A stretch of DNA of 64,000 nt from Streptomyces sp. NBC_01723 (GTDB lineage Bacteria > Actinomycetota > Actinomycetes > Streptomycetales > Streptomycetaceae), in NCBI RefSeq assembly GCF_036246005.1, contig NZ_CP109171.1, positions 5,630,001 to 5,694,000 on the forward strand, in the 5' to 3' direction. Positions 22,101-29,390 of the stretch are shown here, in pieces; the stretch's first letter is position 1, and the number at the start of each line of letters is the position of its first letter. A model generated the notes under the pieces. It had not been told where the DNA came from and searched no databases. It saw only the letters and a list, made by a program, of their open reading frames with translations. The position numbers and the translations under genes are program-made.

Positions 22101-22214
22101 GTCTCCAACATCCTGGCGAAGCTCGGCGTCTCCGGCCGTGGCGAGGCGGCGGCACTGGCCCACCGGCTGGCGCTGTTCCCCGCCGAACGGCTCACGTCCG
22201 GTTCGACGGAGTGA
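19140..22214 (+). CDS. LuxR-type large ATP-binding (LAL) transcription regulator
   Basis: A ~1024-aa regulator. Near the N-terminus is an AAA-type ATPase: Walker A GGEAGVGKTR from residue 38, Walker B LLVLEDLHWAD near residue 155. A long helical TPR-like middle region (~350-930) follows, then a LuxR helix-turn-helix at ~951-1012 (LTGRERDVLRLV...NRQIAEELFISPKTASVHVSNIL). LAL proteins usually activate nearby or pathway genes in response to a ligand; no target is evident here. GTG 19140 is favoured because GATGCT lies 7 nt before it. ATG 19128 and GTG 19155 are alternatives. Confidence 0.87.
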   Translation: METRSVSPVFVGRAGELDTLKDALGRADAAEPQALLLGGEAGVGKTRLVEEFAAGAGRQGAVVALGGCVEIGADGLPFAPFSTALRALRRHLPTELAAAAAGQEEELARLLPEVGEATPGTGGRHDEESMARLFELTARLLERVAARHTVLLVLEDLHWADASTRHLIAYLFRTLRTGRLVVLATYRSDDIHRRHPLRPLLAELDRLRTVRRLELGRFTRDEVGRQIAGILAQEPDPLQVDEIFERSDGNAFFVEELAVAAHEGSCTGLTDSLRDLLLVRVEALPESAQRVARIVAEGGSTVEYRLLAAVARLAEDDLIEALRSAVNANILLPAPDGDGYRFRHSLVREAVGDDLLPGERSRLNRRYAEALDAEPTLVPATERVMRLASYWYHAHDAAKALPAVLDASVEARRRHAYSEQLRLLERAMELWDSAPDDVRDTLRPVDYTEVYPPCGCDPATTPLRYLDLMAEAAVAGRLCGERERAMKITKRALRLLEDEPDTGAGPGASGRDPQRAAWFWTQRSLLVQAQGRGDGWRELGIAQELVRGLPPSQVHAEVLAMAANWQMLHSPGPGAVTAAERAVEYARMVGADDIELNARLTLGGLMVDAGHIEAGLAEMFQVRDLVVAQGRSPAVARSHVNLPSTLESLGRSEDAIGILREGIDLTRRMGLLDSEAWVWGNLAESLISLGRWDEAMRAADMAAAPGRGPAPRGGAALKRAVVSLARGERAEAARLHAEARAAYGTHDPMPQHHLPLAALTVGIAAADGRLPDARAELGRILEAGFPPGTQRYGWPLLLSAAEAEADARTLPAADEGRAEVLDRIAAAAKSLTTGVPVWEAHEKWVRAELHRARDQDTPQTWSEAVTAFERLERPYDLARVRHRLAGALLATGGEDERARATELLRLAGTVAEHLGARPLADAVALLAQRARLTLGHRTGPDTAPADPAEALGLTGRERDVLRLVSDGRTNRQIAEELFISPKTASVHVSNILAKLGVSGRGEAAALAHRLALFPAERLTSGSTE

Positions 22215-22216
22215 CG

Positions 22217-22229
22217 CTTACGCTGTAAG
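22217..22229. promoter_or_regulatory. CTTAC-N3-GTAAG dyad over a -10-like box
   Basis: CTTACGCTGTAAG is a perfect 5-bp dyad with a 3-nt centre. TACGCT inside it could be the -10 of the next small gene, so a regulator bound here would block that promoter. No regulator can be named. Confidence 0.35.
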
Positions 22230-22253
22230 GGACGCCGAACGACGGAGGCACGC

Positions 22254-22454
22254 GTGTTCAACGCATTCGACGAACTGTTCTCCCCCGGCCGCAAGCACAC
22301 CCGCGACGAGCAGAACCGCCTGGAGCTGACCCGCGAGGACGTCGGTGACGGCGACCCCGGCCGGGGCCCGATAGACCTCGGCTCGGGCCGGGTCGTCGTC
22401 CACCCGCCGCACCTCGAGGAGGCCGCGAAGCCCGCGCCTCCCGAGGAGGAGTGA
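22254..22454 (+). CDS. Small acidic DUF6191-like protein
   Basis: A 66-aa protein beginning MFNAFDELFSPGRKHTRDEQ, with a middle GPIDLGSGRVVV and an acidic, proline-rich tail. It resembles the short streptomycete family DUF6191, whose function is not known. The start is GTG 22254 with CGGAGG at 22241-22246. It ends 6 nt from the stop of the opposite-strand lipoprotein gene. Confidence 0.7.
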   Translation: MFNAFDELFSPGRKHTRDEQNRLELTREDVGDGDPGRGPIDLGSGRVVVHPPHLEEAAKPAPPEEE

Positions 22455-22460
22455 CAGCCC

Positions 22461-23630
22461 CTAGCTCACCTCCAGCTCCAGGATCCGGTCGTCGTCGCCC
22501 TTCGCGTCGCCCCGGCCGTCGGTGTTGCTGGTGACCAGCCACAGCTTGTCGCCGCCCGCCGGGGCCACCGTGCGCAGCCGGCCGTACTCGTCCTCCAGGA
22601 ACGCCTGCGGGTCGGCCGAGGTCTCCGTGCCCTTCAGCGGGATCCGCCACAGCCGCTCGCCGCGCAGCCCCGCCATCCACACCGAGCCCGCCGCGTACGC
22701 GATGCCGCTGGGGGAGGCCTCGTCGGTGCTCCACTGGGTCACCGGGTCGTGGAACCCGGAGCCGCCGCCCTCGCCCTCCGCCTCCGGCCAGCCGTAGTTG
22801 TCGCCCGGCTTGATCGCGTTCAGCTCGTCCCAGGTGTCCTGGCCGAACTCCGAGGCGAACAGGCGCTGCCTGCCGTCCCAGGCCAGCCCCTGCACGTTCC
22901 GGTGGCCGTAGGTGTACACCGGGGAGTCGGGGAAGGGGTTGCCGGGCGCCGGTTCGCCGTCCGGCGTCATGCGGAGGATCTTGCCGCCCAGGGAGTCCTT
23001 GTCCTGCGACAGCCCGGTGTCACCGCTCTCGCCGGTGCCCGCGTAGAGCATCTTGTCGGGGCCGAAGGCGATCCGGCCGCCGTTGTGGATCACGCCCTTG
23101 GGAATGCCCCGGAAGACCGTGTCGGGCGCCCCCAGCTGCTCACCGGCCGGCTTCTTCTCGTCGTACAGCATGCGCACGATGCGGTTGTCCGAGGCGGAGG
23201 TGTAGTACGCGTAGATCATGTGGTCCGAGGCGTAGTCGGGGGAGAGCGCGATGCCCAGGAGGCCGCCCTCGCCCGACGCGGAGACCCCGGGCACCTCGCC
23301 CAGCTCCGTCTTGTCGCCGTTCTTCTCGGAGACGCGCGTGATCGTGGCGTCGTCGCGGGAGGAGACCAACAGGTCGCCGCCCGGCATTGGGGCCAGTCCC
23401 CAGGGGCTGTCCAGTCCCGTGGTGACCGTACGGAGCACCTTCACGGAGCCCTTCGCCGGCGGCGTCTCCTCGGCGGCCGGTCCGGACGGCGAGGACCGCG
23501 CGGTCGTGGTCGCGGAGGAGGCGCCGCCGTCCGTGTCCGACGGGTCCCCGTCGCCGGAGGAGCAGCCGGCCGTCAGCAGGAGGGCGGCGGCGGCCAACAC
23601 GGCCGACACGGCTCGACGTTGCACGATCAT
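22461..23630 (-). CDS. Lipoprotein of the glucose/sorbosone dehydrogenase (PQQ beta-propeller) family
   Basis: A 389-aa secreted lipoprotein. The signal is basic start, hydrophobic core and lipobox LTAGC, with the lipidated Cys near residue 23. A Ser/Thr/Asp-rich linker follows. The rest is a six-bladed propeller like soluble glucose/sorbosone dehydrogenases: SPWGLAPMPGGDLLV, HNGGRIAFGPDKMLYAGTGE, GKILRMTPDG and YGHRNVQGLAW. These enzymes oxidise sugars with PQQ, though many homologues have no proven activity. No PQQ synthesis genes are in the window. ATG 23630 has AAGGGA before it. Confidence 0.85.
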   Translation of the reverse strand: MIVQRRAVSAVLAAAALLLTAGCSSGDGDPSDTDGGASSATTTARSSPSGPAAEETPPAKGSVKVLRTVTTGLDSPWGLAPMPGGDLLVSSRDDATITRVSEKNGDKTELGEVPGVSASGEGGLLGIALSPDYASDHMIYAYYTSASDNRIVRMLYDEKKPAGEQLGAPDTVFRGIPKGVIHNGGRIAFGPDKMLYAGTGESGDTGLSQDKDSLGGKILRMTPDGEPAPGNPFPDSPVYTYGHRNVQGLAWDGRQRLFASEFGQDTWDELNAIKPGDNYGWPEAEGEGGGSGFHDPVTQWSTDEASPSGIAYAAGSVWMAGLRGERLWRIPLKGTETSADPQAFLEDEYGRLRTVAPAGGDKLWLVTSNTDGRGDAKGDDDRILELEVS

Positions 23631-23729
23631 GGTCCCTTCGACGCGGCGGGTTCTTCCCTGTCATACACCGCACGGGCCTTCCAGGTTCCCGATCGCCGCA
23701 ACCCGAACCCGGGCAGCCCCCGGCGCCGG

Positions 23730-24728
23730 TCAGTCCCAGGAGCCCCGCGCCGCCGGCAGTCCCCGCACCTCCGCCAGGTCCCGCTCGGTCAGCCGCAGCC
23801 CGGCCGCCCCGGCGTTCTCGCCCACCCAGCGCTCCCGCTTGGTGCCCGGCACCGGCACCACGTGCCGTCCCTGGGCCAGCACCCACGCCAGCGCCACCTG
23901 CGCCGGGGTGACGTCGTCGCCGTGCCGGGCCGCTATCCGGCGCAGGCCGGCCACGATCGGCTGGTTGGCGGCCATCATCTCGGCGGTGAAGCGGGGATGC
24001 CGGGCGCGCAGGTCCTCCGGCTCGAAGCCCTGCCCGGGCGTCAGCGTGCCGGTCAGATAGCCGTTGCCCAGCGGCATCGCGGCGAGGAAGCCCACGCCGC
24101 GCGAGACGCACCACGGCAGCAGGGTGCGCAGCGCCTCCGGCGACCACACCGACAGCTCGGCCTGTACCGCGCTCACCGGGAAGACCTGCTGCACCCGCTC
24201 CAGCTGCCCGATCGTCGCGTCGTGCAGCCGCGCCCCCGGCCGCCGGGCCGACCGCGCGCCGACCGCGCAGAGCCCGAGCGCCCGCACCTTCCCCGCCCGC
24301 ACCAGGTCGGCCATCGCGCCCCAGGTCTCCTCGACCGGTATCTCGGGGTCGGCCCGGTGGAGTTGGTAGAGGTCGATGACGTCCGTCTGGAGCCGGCGCA
24401 GCGAGGCGTCGCAGGCCCGTCGCACATAGCCGGGGCGGCCGTTGGCCACGATGTGCTGCTCGCCCACGAGGAGTCCGACCTTGGTCGACACGAAGGCGTC
24501 GGACCGCCGCTCCCGCAACACCCGCCCCAGCAGCAGCTCGTTGGTGAACGGGCCGTACATGTCCGCCGTGTCCAGCAGGGTGGCGCCCAGGTCGAGGGCC
24601 CGGTGCACCGCCCTGACCGACTCGTCACCCCGCTGCCGCGACGTGCTGTACGCCCAGCTCATCGGCATGCATCCCAGTCCGACGGCCCCCACCGCGAGCG
24701 CCGTCGCGCCGATCGTCCTGCGCTCCAC
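23730..24728 (-). CDS. Aldo/keto reductase
   Basis: A 332-aa NADPH-type aldo/keto reductase. The catalytic Asp and Tyr lie in LLDTADMYGPFTNE and the Lys in STKVGLL. IDLYQLHRADP carries the His, and the C-terminal cofactor loop is VVPVPGTKRERWVGENAGA. The substrate is unknown. GTG 24728 gives the usual N-terminus (RRTIGATALAVGAVGLGCM); the open frame reaches further upstream but has no similarity. It is divergent from the hydroxyacid dehydrogenase across 76 bp. Confidence 0.88.
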   Translation of the reverse strand: MERRTIGATALAVGAVGLGCMPMSWAYSTSRQRGDESVRAVHRALDLGATLLDTADMYGPFTNELLLGRVLRERRSDAFVSTKVGLLVGEQHIVANGRPGYVRRACDASLRRLQTDVIDLYQLHRADPEIPVEETWGAMADLVRAGKVRALGLCAVGARSARRPGARLHDATIGQLERVQQVFPVSAVQAELSVWSPEALRTLLPWCVSRGVGFLAAMPLGNGYLTGTLTPGQGFEPEDLRARHPRFTAEMMAANQPIVAGLRRIAARHGDDVTPAQVALAWVLAQGRHVVPVPGTKRERWVGENAGAAGLRLTERDLAEVRGLPAARGSWD

Positions 24729-24804
24729 CTGGTCGTGACCCTCCCTCGTCAGGCCACCCAACCTAACCTCTGCCCCTCCGCCTCCCTGACATAGCCTCCT
24801 GACC

Positions 24805-25746
24805 ATGACTGCTGACGTGTGGCTGCCCATCCCGCCGGACGAGATCGAGGGCCTCCCCGAGGGCCCCGTGTACCGCCACTGGAACGGCGAGGAGACCTTC
24901 CCCGCCGACCCGGCCGACTGCGCGTACTACGTCGTCCCCTACATGAAGCCCAGCGGGATCGGGACCCGCCCGCTGCCCGGCATGCGCTCCGTCCAGGTCG
25001 TCCAGACCCTCTCCGCGGGCATCGACCACGTGGAGCCCGGACTCCGGCACCTGCCCCCGGGCGTCCGGCTGTGCAACGCCCGCGGGGTGCACGAGGCCAG
25101 CACCGCGGAGCTGACCCTCGCCCTGATCCTGGCGTCGCTGCGCGGTATCCCGGACTTCGTTCGGGCCCAGGACCGGGGCGAGTGGCTCGGCGGGTTCCGG
25201 CCGGCGCTCGCCGACCGGAGGGTGATCGTCGTCGGGTACGGATCGATCGGCGCCGCGATCGAGGACCGGCTCGTGCCTTTCGAGGTCGCGCCGGTCGTGC
25301 GCGTCGCGCGCTCCGCACGCACCACGGCGCGCGGTCCGGTGCACCCACTCACCGAACTGCCCGCCCTGCTCCCGGAGGCCGACGTCGTCATCCTCTCCAC
25401 GCCGCTCACCGAGACCACCCGCGGGCTCGTCGACGCGGAGTTCCTGGCCCGGATGAAGGACGGCGCCCTGCTCGTCAACGTCGCGCGCGGGCCGGTCGTC
25501 GACACGAAGGCGTTGCTCGCCGAACTGGAGAGCGGACGCCTCACCGCCGCCCTCGACGTGACCGACCCCGAACCGCTGCCGCCGGGCCACCCGCTGTGGC
25601 ATGCTCCCGGCATAGTCATCAGCCCGCACGCCGGCGGGCCGACCTCCGCCTTCCTGCCGCGCGCCAAGCGGCTGCTGGTGGACCAGTTGAACCGTTTCGT
25701 GAACCAGGAACCACTGCGCAACGTGATCCTGACGACGGGCGCGTAA
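24805..25746 (+). CDS. D-isomer-specific 2-hydroxyacid dehydrogenase
   Basis: A 313-aa NAD(P)-dependent enzyme that interconverts 2-keto acids and D-2-hydroxy acids. The nucleotide motif is VVGYGSIG (~residue 145). The catalytic Arg is in NVARGPVVD, the Glu in DPEPLPPGHPLW and the His in SPHAGG, in the usual order. The substrate-binding half differs from SerA, also in this window, and does not show which acid is used. ATG 24805 is 7 nt after TAGCCT (24792-24797), so a leaderless mRNA is likely. Confidence 0.88.
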   Translation: MTADVWLPIPPDEIEGLPEGPVYRHWNGEETFPADPADCAYYVVPYMKPSGIGTRPLPGMRSVQVVQTLSAGIDHVEPGLRHLPPGVRLCNARGVHEASTAELTLALILASLRGIPDFVRAQDRGEWLGGFRPALADRRVIVVGYGSIGAAIEDRLVPFEVAPVVRVARSARTTARGPVHPLTELPALLPEADVVILSTPLTETTRGLVDAEFLARMKDGALLVNVARGPVVDTKALLAELESGRLTAALDVTDPEPLPPGHPLWHAPGIVISPHAGGPTSAFLPRAKRLLVDQLNRFVNQEPLRNVILTTGA

Positions 25747-25943
25747 TCCGTTTCGGGCACCCTCCGCAATCCCCCGGATGCGGTGGGTGCGGGCATATCC
25801 GCTGGTCGTCACGGAGCGTAGAGAACCTATGTCCCTGAGTGACGATCCTGGTGTATCGTCCGACAGGGGATGCGCCGCGCACCGTTCGGCGCCGGGGATG
25901 GACATCTCAGACTGTGAGGGGGGCGACGGGCGATGCACGGCCT

Positions 25944-28900
25944 ATGGACGAACGACCCGACGCGGCGGAGCCGCCGCCGGCGACCCTGGCGCACGACCAC
26001 GACCGCGCGCAGACGGGGTCGGCACAGCCATCCCGCCCAGTGCGAGCCTCACCGCCGCCGGCCGGGCGGCCGCGGGAGGCCCCGGTGAGCCCGCCGTCCG
26101 CGCCCACGCTGGACGGAGCGCTGCGCGCACAGCCGACCCCGGGACCGCTGCTGCCCCGGCCCTCGGCCGCCTCCCGCGGCCCCACCTTCGTCCGCCAGCT
26201 CGTGCTGGCCCTGGTCTGCGCGTGCTACGCCGTCGGGTCCGCGCTCGGCTGGGGTTCGGAGTACGCCGCCAAGATCATGGGCGACTTCGGGCTAAGCGCC
26301 GCCGCGGGCGCCGCCGCCGTCTCCTGCTTCCTCTACGCCCGCGGACGCCGCGTCCGTTTCCGGCCGGCGTGGCTGCTCTTCGCCCTCTCCTCGGCCATGG
26401 CGTCCCTGGGCAACCTGGTCTGGGGGTGGTACGAGGTCGTCCTGCGGGTGCCCGTGCCCAGTCCCAGCTATGCCGATCTGTTCTTCCTGTGCTTCGCGCC
26501 GCCCGCCATCGTGGGGCTGCTCGTCCTGGCCAAACGGCCGGTCACCAAGGCCGGCTGGATCTGCCTGGGCCTGGACGCCTGGCTGATCGGCGGCTCGCTG
26601 CTGACGCTGGCCTGGAGCCTCGCGCTCGCCCAGGCGGCCAAGGCCGAGGGCGGGTCCAGCGTGGCGCACTCCGCGCTCTCGGTGGCGTATCCGCTGCTCG
26701 ACATCGCGCTCGTCAGCATGGTGCTGGCGCTGCACTTCAGGCGCTCGCCCGTCTGCCGTTCGGCCGTCAACACCGCCATCGGGGCGCTCGCCCTGACGGT
26801 GATGTGCGACGCCCTCTTCACCTCTCCGCTGTTCCACAACAACTACCGCTCCGGCCAGTTGCTCGACGCGGGCTGGTTCGCCGGCTCCCTGCTGCTCGCC
26901 TACGCCCCCTGGGCCGCGACCCGGCGCGGACGGGCCCCGGACACGGAGGGCGCCGGCGGGCACACACGCGTGGTGCGCGAGCACGTGCCCGGACAGCGCG
27001 GCTCCGGCCACCCGCAGGCACCACCGCCCGCGCCGGCACCGGGTGGTGAGCGGGGGCGCTATCCGACCGCCCGGCCCATCGCCGGATCCCTGGCCGCGCT
27101 CACCCCGTACCTCGCCGCCGCGGTCTGCACCCTGGGCATCCTCTACAACGTGCTCAACGGCCGCAGCGTCGACCGCGTGGTGCTGCTGACCGGCGGCACC
27201 GTGGTGCTCGCCCTCGTCGTCCGGCAGGGCATCATGCTGCTCGACAACATCGTCCTCACCCAGGAACTGGCCCAGAAGGAGAACCACTTCCGCTCCCTGG
27301 TGCAGGGCTCCAGCGACGTCATCATGATCGCCGCGCCCTCCGGCATCCTCCGCTACGTCTCCCCGGCCGCCGCCGGTGTCTACGGCCGCCCCGCGGAGGA
27401 ACTGGTCGGCAGCGAACTGGCCGGGCTCATCCACCCGGAGGACCTCGGCTGCGTGATGCACGAGGTGCGCCGGTTCCTCGCCGCCAGTCCCGTCGAGGAG
27501 CCGACCGCGCGCATCGAGTGCCGCTTCCGCTCCGGGGACGGCGGCTGGCTCAACGTCGAGTCCACCGTCAACCGCCACCACGGCGGCCTCATCTTCAACA
27601 GCCGGGACGTCACCGAGCGGGTGCGCCTCCAGGCCCAGCTCCAGCACAACGCCGAACACGACCCGCTCACCGACCTGCCCAACCGCGCCCTGTTCACCCG
27701 GCGCGTCCAGCAGGCCCTCTCCGGCCGCCGCGCCCTGGACTGCGGTGCCGCCCTGCGCGGTACGGCGGTGCTCTTCATCGACCTCGACGGCTTCAAGGGC
27801 GTCAACGACACCATCGGCCACCAGGCCGGGGACGAACTGCTCGTACAGGCCGCCCGCAGACTCCACGAGGCCGTCCGCAAGGGGGACACCGCCGCCAGAC
27901 TGGGCGGCGACGAGTTCGCGGCCCTGATCGTCGGGGACGGGGCCCGGGACCGGGCCGCGCGCGAGGGCCACATCCGGGAACTCGCCGACCGTCTGCGGAT
28001 GACCCTCTCCCAGCCCTACCTCATCGACGGCAACGACGTCCGTGTCAACGCCTCCATCGGCGTCGCCTTCGCCGAACCGGGCCTCGGTGCGGGCGAGTTG
28101 CTGCGCAACGCCGACCTCGCGATGTACCGGGCCAAGGCGGGTGGCAAGGGCCGCGTCGAGCTGTACCGGCCGCAGATGCAGCAGGACGTCGTGCGCAAGG
28201 CCGAGCTGGCCACCCGGCTGCGGGTCGCGCTGCACGACGGCGAGTTCGCACTGCTGCACCAGCCCGTGGTCTCCCTGACGGACGGCCGGATCACGTCGGT
28301 CTGCGCCCAGGCGCGCTGGCGCTCCTCGCAGGGCGTGCTGTTCACCCCCGCCGAGTTCCTGCGGGTCGCCGAGGACGCCGACAAGACCGCCGAACTGGAC
28401 CGCTGGGTGCTCCAGGAGGCCGTCGAGCAGGCCGCCGAACGCGCGGCGACCGGACTGCCGGTCACCGTGGCCATACGCATCGGGGCCCGCCGCCTGCTGG
28501 ACCGCTCGATGCCGCTGGGTTCCGTGGAGGCCCAGCTGACCCGGCACGGACTCCCGCCGGGTTCTCTCCTGATCGAGCTGTCGGACATCGACCCACGGGT
28601 CGGCCTGGACGAGCTGGACCGCCGGCTGAACGCGCTGCGCAGGGTGGGTGTCCGGATCGCGCTCGACGGCTTCGGCAGCGGCTACGCGGCGATCACCGCG
28701 CTGCGGCGCCTGCCCGTGGACGTGCTCAAGCTCGACCGCGGGCTGATCGAGGGCGTCGTGGAGTCGGCGCGGCTGCACAAGATCACCAGCGGTCTGCTGC
28801 GCATCGCCACCGACCTCGGGCTGAAGTCCGTGGCCGACGGGGTGGACCTGCCCGAGCAGATCGTCGCCCTGCGGGCGATGGGCTGCACGCACGGACAGGG

Positions 28901-29147
28901 CATGGCGTTCTCCGGGCCGCTGGACGAGTACCGGCTGCGCAGAGCGCTGGGCACCGGCCACTACCCCGTGCCGCACGGACCGGCCGAACCGGCCTTCGCG
29001 GGCGGCGCCAAGGGGGTGTACGGCAAGAGCGTCGGCGCCACCGCCGCCGGCCAGGTCCCCGGCGGGCTTCCGTCGGGACTGCCGGCCGTCCTCGGTGGTG
29101 GTACGGCACTGCGCTCACATAATGAGACTCCCGTCCCACCCACTTGA
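25944..29147 (+). CDS. cdgC: Membrane PAS-GGDEF protein with a degenerate EAL domain, CdgC-like
   Basis: A ~1067-aa protein: Pro-rich start, a membrane region of about eight or nine helices (residues ~75-430), a PAS domain (~445-560), GGDEF (motif at 654-658, RLGGDEFAAL) and an EAL-like domain. In the last, EALxRW has become CAQARW at residue 787 and DDFGTGYSS has become DGFGSGYAA, so phosphodiesterase activity should be lost while diguanylate cyclase activity remains. This domain set and position before ilvB fit the streptomycete cyclase CdgC, although the name is from memory. The start is uncertain: ATG 25944 is used, and GTG 25914 and GTG 25839 are in frame. Confidence 0.82.
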   Translation: MDERPDAAEPPPATLAHDHDRAQTGSAQPSRPVRASPPPAGRPREAPVSPPSAPTLDGALRAQPTPGPLLPRPSAASRGPTFVRQLVLALVCACYAVGSALGWGSEYAAKIMGDFGLSAAAGAAAVSCFLYARGRRVRFRPAWLLFALSSAMASLGNLVWGWYEVVLRVPVPSPSYADLFFLCFAPPAIVGLLVLAKRPVTKAGWICLGLDAWLIGGSLLTLAWSLALAQAAKAEGGSSVAHSALSVAYPLLDIALVSMVLALHFRRSPVCRSAVNTAIGALALTVMCDALFTSPLFHNNYRSGQLLDAGWFAGSLLLAYAPWAATRRGRAPDTEGAGGHTRVVREHVPGQRGSGHPQAPPPAPAPGGERGRYPTARPIAGSLAALTPYLAAAVCTLGILYNVLNGRSVDRVVLLTGGTVVLALVVRQGIMLLDNIVLTQELAQKENHFRSLVQGSSDVIMIAAPSGILRYVSPAAAGVYGRPAEELVGSELAGLIHPEDLGCVMHEVRRFLAASPVEEPTARIECRFRSGDGGWLNVESTVNRHHGGLIFNSRDVTERVRLQAQLQHNAEHDPLTDLPNRALFTRRVQQALSGRRALDCGAALRGTAVLFIDLDGFKGVNDTIGHQAGDELLVQAARRLHEAVRKGDTAARLGGDEFAALIVGDGARDRAAREGHIRELADRLRMTLSQPYLIDGNDVRVNASIGVAFAEPGLGAGELLRNADLAMYRAKAGGKGRVELYRPQMQQDVVRKAELATRLRVALHDGEFALLHQPVVSLTDGRITSVCAQARWRSSQGVLFTPAEFLRVAEDADKTAELDRWVLQEAVEQAAERAATGLPVTVAIRIGARRLLDRSMPLGSVEAQLTRHGLPPGSLLIELSDIDPRVGLDELDRRLNALRRVGVRIALDGFGSGYAAITALRRLPVDVLKLDRGLIEGVVESARLHKITSGLLRIATDLGLKSVADGVDLPEQIVALRAMGCTHGQGMAFSGPLDEYRLRRALGTGHYPVPHGPAEPAFAGGAKGVYGKSVGATAAGQVPGGLPSGLPAVLGGGTALRSHNETPVPPT

Positions 29148-29173
29148 CAGTGGGTGCGCGCCGGGGGGAGGGT
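29144..29173 (+). promoter_or_regulatory. Promoter of the ilvB leader
   Basis: TTGACA (29144-29149) overlaps the cdgC stop codon. GAGGGT (29168-29173) follows after 18 nt and lies 7 nt before the leader-peptide ATG at 29181. The spacing predicts that the mRNA starts at or next to that ATG. Confidence 0.6.
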
Positions 29174-29180
29174 CAGTGCC

Positions 29181-29222
29181 ATGCGCACCCGAATTCTCGT
29201 ACTTGGAAAGCGCGTCGGCTGA
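29181..29222 (+). CDS. ilvB leader peptide MRTRILVLGKRVG
   Basis: A 13-codon ORF with the run Ile-Leu-Val-Leu in the middle, the three end products of the pathway it precedes. Two of the four codons are ATT and CTT, which are uncommon in this GC-rich DNA, as is the GTA for Val. The last codons (29211-29218, CGCGTCGG) can pair with CCGACGCG at 29266-29273, just before the terminator. A ribosome stalled at ILVL would free this region and change the folding downstream. This is the classical arrangement for transcription attenuation, and similar leaders have been predicted for ilvB in other actinobacteria. Confidence 0.82.
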   Translation: MRTRILVLGKRVG

Positions 29223-29275
29223 AGCTGGTGATGTCCGGTCCACCCGGACTCCCGGCGACCCACACCCGACGCGCT

Positions 29276-29309
29276 CCCCTCGCTTGCCTTATGGCACGAG
29301 GGGTTTTTT
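29276..29309 (+). terminator. ilvB attenuator (intrinsic terminator)
   Basis: CCCCTCG (29276-29282) and CGAGGGG (29297-29303) form the outer stem. TGCC and GGCA extend it inside, with a TTAT loop. Six T residues (29304-29309) follow. It lies 54 nt after the leader stop and 82 nt before ilvB. Alternative hairpins upstream include GTCCGG/CCGGAC at 29233-29249. Confidence 0.85.
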
Positions 29310-29390
29310 GTTGCACAGGCACCCGCCGAGCAGCAGCCGCAGACCGCACGAAACCTCGCAAAAACCCTCAGCATCGAGAAGAGAATGCCG

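Noticed and set aside
25807..25844. CGTCAC...GTGACG near the cdgC start as a BldD site
   Set aside because: BldD boxes read AGTGA...TCACC, the opposite half-site order; I could not support the match.
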